The position numbers and the translations under genes were made by a program. Positions 19,009 through 28,591 of a stretch of 64,000 nucleotides of DNA are shown here, in pieces (the stretch's first letter is position 1; the number at the start of each line of letters is the position of its first letter). Where the stretch lies: the NCBI GenBank assembly GCA_019217005.1, contig JAHBNG010000019.1, positions 62,001-126,000 on the forward strand, read 5' to 3'. Below the pieces are notes generated by a model. The model was not told the origin of the DNA, did no database searches, and saw nothing but the letters and a program-made list of their open reading frames with translations. This DNA comes from Chloroflexi bacterium TSY. Its GTDB lineage: Bacteria > Chloroflexota > Anaerolineae > Caldilineales > Caldilineaceae.

Positions 19009-19593
19009 GTGGAACGAACACGTGTAATTATTGCCGATGATGAATCATTGATCCGCATGGATTTACGCGAGATGCTGACCAATCTCGGCTATTTGGTCGT
19101 TGGTGATGTTGGCGATGGTCGAAGTGCGGTTAATCTGGCGCGGGAACTACGTCCTGATATCGTAATCATGGACATTAAGATGCCTGATATGGATGGCATT
19201 GAGGCGGCTCAGATTCTAACAGAGGAAAGAATTTCACCAGTCTTGTTGTTAAGTGCATATAGTCAGCAGGAGCTTGTTCAACGCGCCCAAAAGGCGGGTG
19301 TTGTTGGGTACATGGTCAAACCATTTCGCGAAAGCGATCTGACACCCGCCATCGAGGTCGCCTTGGGACGCTTTAGCGAGTTTCGCTCCATGGAACGTGA
19401 AATCGGCGATCTGCAAGAAGCGCTTGCCACGAGAAAGTTGGTGGATCGTGCCAAGGGAATCTTGATGGATTTGCAGGGTTTGAATGAGACAGAAGCATTC
19501 CGCAAAATACAGAAGATGAGCATGAATAATCGTAAGCCGATGAAAGCGGTTGCCGAAGCGATTATTTTGGCCCATCAAGTGAGCGAACAGTAG
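19009..19593 (+). CDS. ANTAR-domain response regulator, PdtaR-like
   Basis: 194 residues from GTG, with AAGGAG 8 bases upstream. The receiver domain has DDE (IIADDESLIRMD), the phospho-acceptor Asp in IVIMDIKMPDMDG, and the conserved Lys in GYMVKPF. The C-terminal ANTAR domain reads LVDRAKGILMDLQGLNE with the family's conserved AKGxLM and helix. ANTAR proteins bind RNA hairpins and prevent transcription termination when phosphorylated. With the preceding kinase this makes a PdtaS/PdtaR-type system; target RNAs cannot be named from the window. Confidence 0.93.
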   Translation: MERTRVIIADDESLIRMDLREMLTNLGYLVVGDVGDGRSAVNLARELRPDIVIMDIKMPDMDGIEAAQILTEERISPVLLLSAYSQQELVQRAQKAGVVGYMVKPFRESDLTPAIEVALGRFSEFRSMEREIGDLQEALATRKLVDRAKGILMDLQGLNETEAFRKIQKMSMNNRKPMKAVAEAIILAHQVSEQ

Positions 19594-19598
19594 ACAAC

Positions 19599-20507
19599 AT
19601 GATACTCACTTCCCCATCTATTGACCAGACGAACGGGTTACCAAAGAGTACAACCCCAGAACGCATCAATCCAGAGTTATTAACTGTCTCTACCACACCG
19701 CGAGAGACTTTATCGCCAGAAGGATTGACAGATTTACCAGAAACTTCTCTGTCCATGACACCACTGCGTCTCTCGGTCGTTATCCCCGTTTATAACGAGG
19801 AAAAGACGCTAGAGGAACTTGTGCAACGAGTGCGAGCAGTCGATTTTAACAACCTGAACAGCGACGGAAATCGCGCATCAAGTTGGACATCGATTGAGCT
19901 TGAAATTGTCGTTGTTGATGATGGTTCCACCGACGGCACACGCGTGATCCTGGACCGTTGGCGAGCCGAACAACCGACCGACATGCGTATCGTCTACCAT
20001 CGTCAAAATGGGGGCAAAGGCGAAGCCTTACGGACAGGTTTTGAAAATGCCTCTGGTGACATTATCGTCATCCAAGATGCAGATTTAGAGTATGATCCGC
20101 GGGACTATATTCGGCTGATTGAGCCTTTTTACGAAGAGCAAATATCTGTTGTCTACGGCAGTCGCTTCCTCGGTGGACCTCGTTCTGCCATGAGTCTCAG
20201 CCACATGGTGGGGAATAAAGGACTCACGCTTTTAACCAACCTACTTTTCGGCACAGCGCTTAGCGATATGGAGACTTGCTATAAATGTTTTCGGCGCGAA
20301 GTGATTGCGGATATGACGTTAATAAGCAAGCGGTTCGAAATCGAGCCAGAACTCACGGCAAAGATTCTCAAAAGTGGATACCACATTTTTGAAGTCCCCA
20401 TTCGCTACAATGGTCGCGCATTTCATGAAGGCAAAAAGCTTAGCTGGCGTGATGGTTTTGCTGCCGTATGGATGTTATTTCAACAACGCTTATCGAGTTC
20501 AGCATAA
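19599..20507 (+). CDS. Family 2 glycosyltransferase, dolichol-phosphate mannosyltransferase-like
   Basis: 302 residues. After a 50-residue polar leader the GT-A fold begins LRLSVVIPVYNEEKTLEELV, with VVVDDGSTDGTRVIL, the metal-binding DAD in IVIQDADLEYDP, and the DMETCYKCFRR segment of DPM1-type enzymes. No membrane helix. Such enzymes transfer a sugar from NDP-sugar to a polyprenyl phosphate carrier. The next gene is a GT39 membrane enzyme that would use that donor, which fits. Start choice is uncertain: the ATG at 19755 would give a protein matching the family's usual beginning. Confidence 0.9.
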   Translation: MILTSPSIDQTNGLPKSTTPERINPELLTVSTTPRETLSPEGLTDLPETSLSMTPLRLSVVIPVYNEEKTLEELVQRVRAVDFNNLNSDGNRASSWTSIELEIVVVDDGSTDGTRVILDRWRAEQPTDMRIVYHRQNGGKGEALRTGFENASGDIIVIQDADLEYDPRDYIRLIEPFYEEQISVVYGSRFLGGPRSAMSLSHMVGNKGLTLLTNLLFGTALSDMETCYKCFRREVIADMTLISKRFEIEPELTAKILKSGYHIFEVPIRYNGRAFHEGKKLSWRDGFAAVWMLFQQRLSSSA

Positions 20508-20527
20508 ATTCCGGCAGAAATAACTTT

Positions 20528-20556
20528 TTGTCCAAAGTTCAAATGATGTGGCTATT
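20528..20556. repeat. Fragment of family C repeat
   Basis: GTCCAAAGTTCAAATGATGTGGCTATTA matches the right end of the family C element at 9780-9812 with substitutions. The left arm is absent. It lies directly upstream of the TTG start of the next gene. Confidence 0.5.
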
Positions 20557-20573
20557 AGGATTATAGGTATCGT

Positions 20574-22415
20574 TTGGCTCGCATTCCATTTTCTATTGCC
20601 CTCGTTGCAACGATCCTTTTGGGTTTTTTACTTCGCCTTCCTCTTCTCTCGAAATTCCCCTTTCGCGAAGACGAGGCAATTTATAGTTTCTGGGCTATCC
20701 AGGTTTGGCAAGATCCCCTTTTTCTCTCAGTCTGGCCAGACAAACCACCACTGTATCTCTGGTCACTCTTTCTGGTTTTTAATTTCCTTGGTATCAGCGA
20801 ATTGAGCGTACGCTGGTTTAATGTTGTTTTGAGCGTTTTAACAATTCCCGTTACTGCAATCATTGCGCGTCACCAATGGGGACCGTTGGCGGGCGTTTTG
20901 ACAGGAATGACGTTGGCGCTCAATCCCTTTGCCATTGCGTTTTCCGCGACTGGATACACCGGTCCATTGCTTGTGCTTGCGGGTATGCTCGCCCTACTGG
21001 CAGCGTTTTATGGAGCTAGTTTTTGGGCAGGCATCTGGCTTGGTGCCGCCATCATGACGAAACAGCAGGGGCTCTTCTATGTACCACTCATTGTCGCAAT
21101 TCTGTCAGTTTTGAGATTACCATCCCGCAAAGTTTCAACCTTGCATCCAACGGAAATCTTGTCCAAGCAAAAAAGTTCTGAGTTGACAAGGCATGCAGAT
21201 CTGTCAAGTGCGAATCTTCAAGACAAGCATCCTGTATCACAGCAAACATCTAGCGTCCATAGGCCACACCTGACAGGTTTCGCAGACACGACGGGTATTC
21301 AACTGTTTCTTCGCACGAATAAATATTACACCAACTTTTTCGCTGGTCTTGCTCTGATTCTTCTTCTGGTCATCTATTGGGATAGCCTACGTTGGCATGT
21401 AGCCCCCTCTCCTTGGGATTTGAGTATTCGCAATTATGGACCTCTCCATCTATCGCCACCGAATCAATGGTTTCACCGATTGCAAGAGTGGAGCTCTTTA
21501 CTCTGGTATTTGACCAGCAATCACTTCATCTGGGGATGCATGGGGATCGTACTGTGTGGACTATTCGTGGGTCGTTCAATCAGAAAGACGCGGATGTTTG
21601 TCTCTCGGATGCCCTTTGGATTTAGACGTCCTACGCACCAATTAACGCTTTTCATGGATCGAAATGCAGAGCAAAACTTCTTCCCCATCAAACCATCGAC
21701 GGCCATTCCGCTCTGTTTAGGGGTTTGGATTCTGGGCTTTTTGCTCATACATATTCTGACAACGATTCAGCTCTGGGATCGCTACCTTTTACCTCTCGCA
21801 CCCATCATTGCTTTGCTCTGCGGTTGGCTATTTCGGCAAGTCGATGGCATGATAAACCTATCTGAAAAAATAACATATTCGTTGAAGGGTCTATTTATCG
21901 CCTTTTGGGTGCTGCTGTTATGGCCATCTGCTGTAAATGCTGCTAATGGGCGACTTCCGATCGGTGGCGATCATGGTGCATATGCCGGCTTTTGGGAAGC
22001 GCTAACAGAGATCCAGAAGCGATTGCCTGGTGAGCAACCAGCGGAGAAATCTGGCAAAGAATCAAATAAACGATTAATCGTTTATCATCGTGTACTGGGC
22101 TGGCACTATCAATTTTATCTATATTCACAGATGAAAAGTGATCTGATCGAACTACGTTGGTATCCAAACAGCGTCTCTCTCGTCGATAATGCGCGTAAAG
22201 CAGCTCATCGCTCACGCTTCTTGCTGCAGCCATCCTGGTCACCAATACGGGATCTGGCTTTCCATGCCAATCTTCAAAAAATAGAATTAGTTCGGCACGG
22301 AAAGTTTGGAAATTTTCATCTGTTTGAACTGCGAAATAAGCCACCGAGTGACTGTAGCTGGTGTATTTGTAGACAACCGTTCTATCGTTTCGATCAATCT
22401 AAAGAACCATTTTGA
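20574..22415 (+). CDS. GT39-like membrane glycosyltransferase
   Basis: 613 residues from TTG; the frame is closed by a stop just upstream, so no longer form exists. Many membrane helices. The first extracytoplasmic loop carries FREDEAIYSFWAIQVWQDP, with acidic residues at the position of the catalytic Asp-Glu of PMT/ArnT-type (GT-C) enzymes. A polar insert of about 70 residues (190-260) interrupts the helices. It would move a sugar from a polyprenyl-phosphate donor on the outer membrane face. It overlaps the next gene by 4 bases, implying translational coupling. Confidence 0.85.
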   Translation: MARIPFSIALVATILLGFLLRLPLLSKFPFREDEAIYSFWAIQVWQDPLFLSVWPDKPPLYLWSLFLVFNFLGISELSVRWFNVVLSVLTIPVTAIIARHQWGPLAGVLTGMTLALNPFAIAFSATGYTGPLLVLAGMLALLAAFYGASFWAGIWLGAAIMTKQQGLFYVPLIVAILSVLRLPSRKVSTLHPTEILSKQKSSELTRHADLSSANLQDKHPVSQQTSSVHRPHLTGFADTTGIQLFLRTNKYYTNFFAGLALILLLVIYWDSLRWHVAPSPWDLSIRNYGPLHLSPPNQWFHRLQEWSSLLWYLTSNHFIWGCMGIVLCGLFVGRSIRKTRMFVSRMPFGFRRPTHQLTLFMDRNAEQNFFPIKPSTAIPLCLGVWILGFLLIHILTTIQLWDRYLLPLAPIIALLCGWLFRQVDGMINLSEKITYSLKGLFIAFWVLLLWPSAVNAANGRLPIGGDHGAYAGFWEALTEIQKRLPGEQPAEKSGKESNKRLIVYHRVLGWHYQFYLYSQMKSDLIELRWYPNSVSLVDNARKAAHRSRFLLQPSWSPIRDLAFHANLQKIELVRHGKFGNFHLFELRNKPPSDCSWCICRQPFYRFDQSKEPF

Positions 22416-25400
22416 ACAATTCAGCAAGGGCTAATCTGACAGCCGATCTCGTCGCCTTGCTTGCCCTACTCCTTTTTACCGTTGCACTCTTTTATCGCTT
22501 GCTCTTTACGAATCAGGTATTAGCGAGTGGTGATATTCTGCATTATTTTTACCCCTATCGAGACTATGCAGCCGAAGCATTCCGACAAGGTCGCATTCCC
22601 TTTTGGAATCCATACATTTTCTCCGGTGTTCCCTTTCTTGCCAACCCCCAAGCCGCCGTACTCTATCCTCTGCACTGGCTGCTGAGTTGGCTTCCAGTGA
22701 CAAAACAGATCTACTGGAGCGCCGTACTTCATTGTTATATCCTAGGAAGCGGTGGTTATCTACTTCTCAAAAGATGGGGATATAGCACAACGGCCAGTCT
22801 CGCGGCTGCGCTAATTTTGTCTGGAAGCGGCTTTTATGGCGGGTTGATTGGACATATTAACCAGATGAATGGGGCTGCCTGGCTTCCCTGGGCACTGCTC
22901 ATTTTGACGACGGAACCATCCACCATCAAGAGCAGAACAAAGTTACAACCGCTCTTAATCCATGTCTCACTCCTGTCACTTTGTGTGGCCCTGATGATCT
23001 TGGCTGGTCATACGCAGACAGCCTATATCAATCTGTTTGGGATCGGCGTATGGATCATTTGGCCTTGGCGTTATCCAAAACCTTTTTCGAATCTCACTCT
23101 CCTTTTTCAGCGCGTCTCCAACCAACTCATCATCTATGTGTCGGCCATTTTGCTAGCCGCAATCATCAGCGCCACCCAACTACTGCCGACCTTCGAGTTA
23201 AGCGCATATGGGTTGCGGAGCGGCGGTCTTTCCTATTTCGATGCCACAAGTTTTAGCTTACAACCGTTGAGATTGCTTTGGACGATTTTTCCAACTTATG
23301 GTTTGATTGATTTAAGTGTCGTCTTTGGCCCGGCGTTTACCGAATTTGTTGGTTACATTGGTGTATCGGGTCTGGCGCTTGCAGCTTGGGGTGCGTGGAA
23401 AGGACGGGGCGCGGCGCGTATCTTTGCTCTTCTTTTTGCTCTCGTAGGGTTCGCTCTGGCCTTGGGGCGCTGGAATCCATTCTATTTCCCTCTCTATTAT
23501 CTCGTACCAGGGTTCAATCTTTTCCGGACACCTGCTCGTTGGTTGATGCTCTACACGCTCGGAATGGCGATTTTGGCTGGTATCGGTTGGGATAGGGCAA
23601 TGAAACCCGGCTATCGTATGTTGGGAATCTGTCTTGTGGCTCTTGAATTACTCGTTGCTGCCAGAGGGTTGCCGCATACATACACAACTGCACCTCAGGC
23701 CGTCTACGATGTACGAACGGCACCAGCCCACTTGCTCACCGATCCAGTGCGTACTGAGCTGGATCCTGCCGCTGCGGGTCGTTTTCTTAGCATGAGTACA
23801 ATTACGTTTGATCCCGGTGATATGGGCGATTATCACCGCATCCTCCGTGCGGGATCGATACCGCAGCTTGACCAAACTGCATTTGATGAATTGATCATTG
23901 CGCTAAAATCTCAAGAGATACTTGCCCCCAATTTGCCGCTTTTATGGCGTGTACCGGCTGTCGATGGCTTTGATGGAGGTGTTCTACCCTTACAACGATA
24001 CATCCAAGCGATGGAGCTATTTGTTTCACCCGAATACCTAGTACAGGATGGACGCCTGCGTGAACAGGTCAAAGTGATTCCCCAGAGTCACCTGCTCTCA
24101 TTATTCAATGTGCAATATGTGATTACCGATAAAGTGCACGATGTCTGGTTCGAAGGTATCTATTATGACCGCCAACTTGGAGCTTGGCTTGGTACTCACA
24201 GCGCTGAATCAATGCTTGAATCAATTGTTGTAGATGTTCCCCTCCCCTTTGAGGCAACACGCCTAGATTTGCTAGGATATGTCGATGGGTCGCAGAAAAC
24301 GATTGAAAGATTGGCTAACGAAAATGTTCCTGTTTCCGCAATCCAATTGTGGTCACGTAGGAGAGTATCTGTAGAGCAACCAGTGTTCAATCAGATTTCT
24401 GGTTCGGGAGAGTCTAAAACGATCACCGACATTGTCGTCTCAACTGAGACCTTAACAGACGAACTGGACACACTCAATGAACCATACATATTGTTTGCGG
24501 GCGGACAATCAGGTGCTCATTTGGCAGATGGTGTCTTGGAGAGTATTTTGGGGAAGACCAGCAAGGTTCAAGTGGCATACCGAGACATCGAAGACGGTAT
24601 CCAGGAGTACGTCGTACAAATTGACCTCAAAAGGCCAATATTGCCCGCCGCTATCGAGATAAAGCAGAGCACAGAGTCGCTTCCACTACTCATTCGAGCT
24701 GTCACTCTGGTCGACGAACGGACCGGGATGTTTGTGCCCCTCACCATCAGCGACCGAGGACGCTTTCAGCTCGTACATGGCGGAGATGTCAAAATCTATG
24801 AGAATCTGGATCTATTGCCCCGTGCCTACTTAGCCCATGAGGGCATTGGTGTTGCCAATCAGAGCGCAGCATTGGCTGAACTTCAGAGGTACCTCGAAAA
24901 TCTGTCTGACAGAGCAGGTGATTTTGCCGGTTCAACAGGTGAACTGGCGGTTGTAGAAGGAATTGCTTCGTTTGTTTCTCAACAAAAACCAACCGATAAG
25001 GCCCAGATCGTAACTTATACACCGGAGCGAATTGAGATCCACACAACGACTCAGGATTCGGCTCTCTTGGTGTTGAGTGACACTTACTACCCAGGATGGA
25101 GGGCAACAATAGATGGTCAGACAACACCCATTTATCCCACAAATTTGCTGTTTCGTGGCGTTATTGTTCCGTCGGGTGAACACACCGTTGTCTTCACATA
25201 TCGTCCAAACGGATGGTGGTGGGGTGTCTGGCTCAGTTTGGCGGGGTTATTTACCTGCTTCTTCTTTTGCGGAGCGGGCTGTGCAATGTATGTCTTCCCC
25301 AAACTGAAACACACCCCTAGTGTCCAGCAATTTCAAATTGGAAACGGGACAGTGGTGGGCCAGGTGACAGTCACTCCCCAAATCTCCCACTTTGCGGCGG

Positions 25401-25429
25401 AAGTTCACGCCCGCTGGGTCGTGAAGTGA
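22412..25429 (+). CDS. YfhO-family membrane protein
   Basis: 1005 residues. The N-terminal 420 form a multi-helix GT-C-like membrane domain with GDILHYFYPYRDYAAEAFRQG and WNPYIFSGVPFLANPQAAVLYP, typical of YfhO. A long extracytoplasmic region follows, ending in one C-terminal helix (WWWGVWLSLAGLFTCFFF). YfhO proteins are implicated in glycosylating teichoic acid or other envelope polymers. The last 35 codons come from an inserted 239-bp palindromic element; without it the protein would end ...KHTPSISSDRQNRIVNVILK. The damage lies outside the known domains, so function may survive. Confidence 0.88.
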   Translation: MNNSARANLTADLVALLALLLFTVALFYRLLFTNQVLASGDILHYFYPYRDYAAEAFRQGRIPFWNPYIFSGVPFLANPQAAVLYPLHWLLSWLPVTKQIYWSAVLHCYILGSGGYLLLKRWGYSTTASLAAALILSGSGFYGGLIGHINQMNGAAWLPWALLILTTEPSTIKSRTKLQPLLIHVSLLSLCVALMILAGHTQTAYINLFGIGVWIIWPWRYPKPFSNLTLLFQRVSNQLIIYVSAILLAAIISATQLLPTFELSAYGLRSGGLSYFDATSFSLQPLRLLWTIFPTYGLIDLSVVFGPAFTEFVGYIGVSGLALAAWGAWKGRGAARIFALLFALVGFALALGRWNPFYFPLYYLVPGFNLFRTPARWLMLYTLGMAILAGIGWDRAMKPGYRMLGICLVALELLVAARGLPHTYTTAPQAVYDVRTAPAHLLTDPVRTELDPAAAGRFLSMSTITFDPGDMGDYHRILRAGSIPQLDQTAFDELIIALKSQEILAPNLPLLWRVPAVDGFDGGVLPLQRYIQAMELFVSPEYLVQDGRLREQVKVIPQSHLLSLFNVQYVITDKVHDVWFEGIYYDRQLGAWLGTHSAESMLESIVVDVPLPFEATRLDLLGYVDGSQKTIERLANENVPVSAIQLWSRRRVSVEQPVFNQISGSGESKTITDIVVSTETLTDELDTLNEPYILFAGGQSGAHLADGVLESILGKTSKVQVAYRDIEDGIQEYVVQIDLKRPILPAAIEIKQSTESLPLLIRAVTLVDERTGMFVPLTISDRGRFQLVHGGDVKIYENLDLLPRAYLAHEGIGVANQSAALAELQRYLENLSDRAGDFAGSTGELAVVEGIASFVSQQKPTDKAQIVTYTPERIEIHTTTQDSALLVLSDTYYPGWRATIDGQTTPIYPTNLLFRGVIVPSGEHTVVFTYRPNGWWWGVWLSLAGLFTCFFFCGAGCAMYVFPKLKHTPSVQQFQIGNGTVVGQVTVTPQISHFAAEVHARWVVK

Positions 25430-25563
25430 CGGTCACCTTCCGCAAAGACGAGAGCAGTGGAAGGTGACCGTCACTTGAGACGGTGCGAGAACGAAAGTTC
25501 ATCAACCCTTTCAATGCATTCGGGAGTGACTGTCACCTGGAACGGCCTAATTTGAAATTGCTG
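25325..25563. mobile_element. 239-bp palindromic element fused to a gene's 3' end
   Basis: Ends CAGCAATTTCAAATT/AATTTGAAATTGCTG are perfect inverted repeats. Inside are CCAGGTGACAGTCACTCCC and its inverse GGGAGTGACTGTCACCTGG, plus further AAGTGACGGTCACCTTCC / GGAAGGTGACCGTCACTT arms. Flanks CCTAGTGTC (25316-25324) and CCTAGTATC (25564-25572) look like a 9-bp target duplication with one change. No coding capacity; only copy seen here. Confidence 0.75.
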
Positions 25564-25656
25564 CCTAGTATCTCAAGTGATAGACAAAACAGGATCGTCA
25601 ATGTTATACTAAAATAGTCTTATCTATCCATCCTCTATTCCCAACGGTGACATATT

Positions 25657-26598
25657 GTGGCGCTTCCGCTTTCGGCCGAAAAGCCAGGGTTCGGCAGTCA
25701 AAAACGATCCGTCTCTCGCTTACATCGTAGAGAAGCTTGGGAAGGCCGCCTGTTTGCCTTTCCCTTTATTATTGGCTTTCTGATCTGGTGGATCTATCCG
25801 CTCGGCTATTCGATTTACCTCGTTTTTCATTCGTGGGATCTCTTATCACCAGCCGAATTTGTTGGTCTAGCAAATATTCGCGAACTATTCGTCGACGAAC
25901 AGGTTGGGCTTTCTCTTTATAATACGGCCTACTACACATTTATTGGCGTGCCGCTTCAGTTGCTCGTTGCGTTGGCTCTCGCTTTGGCGTTAAACATTCA
26001 GGTTAGAGGGCTTGCCCTCTATCGTACGCTTTTTTATCTCCCAGCGATGACACCCATCGTAGCCAGCGCGGTTGTTTGGCTGCAAATCCTGCACCCAGAG
26101 TTTGGTATCTTGAATGATTTTCTGAGCTGGTTTGGGATTGAGCCGATCAACTGGTTATTTGAACCCCGTGCGGCAAAACCTGCGTTCATTTTGATGACCC
26201 TCTGGGCGGTTGGGCCGCAGATGATTATCTTTCTGGCTGGTTTACAGGGCGTGCCCACGACGCTTTATGAAGCTGCCAGTATCGATGGCGCAAACACAGT
26301 CCAAAAATTTTCTTTCATCACTATCCCGATGATCTCGTCTGTGATTTTCTTCAACCTGGTTGTCGGCATCATTGCGAGCTTTCAGGTTTTTACGACGGCC
26401 TTCATCATGACGAGAGGTGGTCCTCAAAACGCCACTCTCTTCGTGGTGCTCTATCTCTATCGCAACGGATTTCAATATTTCAAAATGGGATATGCGTCTG
26501 CGGTCGCATGGTTGCTCTTTTTGATCATTGTCTTCTTCACTGTCGTCCAATTCAGGCTCGCAAATCGCTGGGTCTATGAAGAGGGGAGTCGGGAATAA
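25657..26598 (+). CDS. Sugar ABC importer permease, MalF/UgpA type
   Basis: 313 residues from GTG. Six membrane helices, beginning AFPFIIGFLIWWIYPLGYS. The EAA loop that docks on the ATPase reads YEAASIDGANTVQKFSFITIPMI. Such permeases pair with a MalG-type subunit, a periplasmic binding lipoprotein and an MsmX-like ATPase encoded elsewhere. Here the partner permease is cut off by an IS and the binding protein is also truncated, so this gene is intact but probably orphaned. Confidence 0.92.
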   Translation: MALPLSAEKPGFGSQKRSVSRLHRREAWEGRLFAFPFIIGFLIWWIYPLGYSIYLVFHSWDLLSPAEFVGLANIRELFVDEQVGLSLYNTAYYTFIGVPLQLLVALALALALNIQVRGLALYRTLFYLPAMTPIVASAVVWLQILHPEFGILNDFLSWFGIEPINWLFEPRAAKPAFILMTLWAVGPQMIIFLAGLQGVPTTLYEAASIDGANTVQKFSFITIPMISSVIFFNLVVGIIASFQVFTTAFIMTRGGPQNATLFVVLYLYRNGFQYFKMGYASAVAWLLFLIIVFFTVVQFRLANRWVYEEGSRE

Positions 26599-26611
26599 TT
26601 ATTTCCTAGAT

Positions 26612-27144
26612 ATGCTAACAAATTCGACTGAGAGAAAATTGCGCTGGTATCAGAGCGTGTCGGGACAACAATCGATTGGCAAGCTCTTGCTGCATTGTTT
26701 GCTGATCCTCTTCAGCGTGGTCTTTTCGATTCCGCTGCTCTGGGTAATCTCGACATCGCTCAAATTGCAGGATCGGGTCTTTACCTACCCGATTCAGTGG
26801 ATTCCCGATCCAATCAATTGGAAAAATTATGAGCGACTTTTTACTCTCTTAGAGTTTTCAGGGATTCCAGGCGTGGTCTTATTCTTCCAGAATACGCTTG
26901 TCGTGTCGACCTTGGCAACGGTCGGGACAGTAATATCAAGTGTACTTGTTGCCTATAGTTTTGCCCGATTGCGCTGGCCAGAACGCAATTTCTTTTTCAG
27001 TCTGAGCTTAGGCACCATGATGTTACCCACGGTCGTCATCATTATCCCGACCTTTCTGCTCTTTCGTGATCTGGGGTGGCTCGATACGCTAAGACCCTTA
27101 ATCTGGCCCTTCTGGTTTGCAATTCAAGGATTCTATGTCTTTAT
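26612..27144 (+). pseudogene. Sugar ABC importer permease, MalG type, truncated by IS
   Basis: The N-terminal 178 residues (MLTNSTERKLRWYQ to FWFAIQGFYVFMA) carry four helices and end just before where the EAA loop should begin. An ISAzo13 element starts at 27145 and the remaining roughly 100 residues are not found on its far side, so this is a deletion and not a simple insertion. The ATG at 26612 begins 14 bases after the first permease stop and fits homologues; a longer in-frame start at 26528 would overlap that gene. Confidence 0.88.
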
Positions 27145-27176
27145 GGCCAATCCAAAAAATAAAATATACGCGAGAA

Positions 27177-27331
27177 GGGGTGGTTCAAAATTAGGTTTAC
27201 ACTTTTGATATATAGACAAAAATCTATATGAGACCGTTTTCTCTCTGAGAACCGGCGAAATCAGAGAATATAAACGTTCTTTCTGTTTCTAAAAGTGTAA
27301 ACCTATCTATCCAGCTAAAATGAACCACCCC
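27177..27331. mobile_element. 155-bp MITE-like element, nested in ISAzo13 copy 2
   Basis: GGGGTGGTTC/GAACCACCCC ends and 8-bp duplication CGCGAGAA (27169-27176, 27332-27339). By eye identical to the reverse complement of the copy at 2041-2195, indicating recent spread. Confidence 0.92.
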
Positions 27332-27371
27332 CGCGAGAAGGTGTTAAACTAGCTCTCCAAAAGGAGCAAAA

Positions 27372-28590
27372 ATGACAATCTCGCCAGAAATGGTTGAAGT
27401 CTTGAAAGAGACGAAGGCCATGTTAAGTGGATACGAAAGAAGGCACTTCATGGCCCAAACGGTCAAAACGATATGCGAAGGGAGTCCGACGAAAGCAGAA
27501 CGAGAGTTGGGCTGGAATCGGGCGACGATAGCCAAAGCCCTGGAAGAACTAGAAGGCGGCTTCTGTTATGTCGACCAAAGCCACCGACGTGGTCGCAAAA
27601 AAGCCGAAGACCATATCCCCACTTTACTGGCCGATATGGTTGAAATCGCCGATCAATTCAGCCAGACCGATCCCACCTTTCGACCCCCCCAATTGTACAC
27701 TCGACTAACCGCCGCCGAAATGCGTACCCAGCTCATCGAGCAGAAAGGATACACAGATGAGGAATTGCCTGGCGAAGAGGCCATCCGCTTGAAGCTCAAT
27801 GAGTTAGGCTATGGCTCAAACCGGGTCAAAAAAAGTCAACCAGTGAAAAAAGATCCCAGAGACCGATGCGATCTTTGATAGAATTCATCAGATCAATCAA
27901 GAAGCGGATGCAGACGAGACGGTTCTGCGCCTCTCTTGGGATGCCAAAGCGACGATTTTACTTGACCGTTTCTCGAGAGAAGGGATAAGTCGAGTGGTTG
28001 TCAAAGCGCTCGATCATGACTTTCAAGATAAGAAGACCGAGAAAGTCACTCCTTTTGGCATTTACCTCCCTTCAACCAAGGAACTCTTTCTTTACTTGAC
28101 TCAGTCGAAAGTGACTAGTGACTTTATTGTCGACTGCCTGATTGATTTTTGGGAAAGCGTACGTGAACACTTTCCTCACGTCAAGACCCTCGTGATCAAT
28201 CAGGACAATGGTCCCGAAAATCATACCCGTCGGACTCAGTTTATGTATCGTCTCACTCAGTTTGTTGAGCACTATCGTCTCTCTATTCAGCTCGCCTGCT
28301 ACCCTCCTTATCACAGTAAATACAACCCCATCGAACGGGTTTGGGGCCATCTTGAAAAACACTGGAACGGTTCTCTTCTCGATTCTCTTGAGACCGTTCT
28401 CAATTTTGCCCGTTCTTTTCGCTTTAACCAACTACAACCCTTCGTTCACCTGAATTCCACTCTTTATGAGACCGGCGTCAAACTCACTCAGAAAGAGATG
28501 GACCGTTTGGCACAACGCTTCCAACGTTTACCTGGTTTAGAAAAATGGTTTGTCCTTATTCCCCCTCTCCATTCTCTCGTTCGCGTATAA
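27372..28590 (+). pseudogene. ISAzo13-family transposase, frameshifted (copy 2)
   Basis: The most complete of the three copies. The first 168 codons run in one frame through GRKKAEDHIPTLLADM to QPVKKDPRD; the frame then breaks at an A6 run near 27846-27851, where five A's would continue into the DDE half (VVKALDHDFQDKKTEK, NQDNGPEN, YHSKYNPIERVWG, LPGLEKWFV) ending at 28590. Only one shift separates the halves, so this copy is one base from an intact transposase. Confidence 0.88.
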
Positions 28591-28591
28591 T

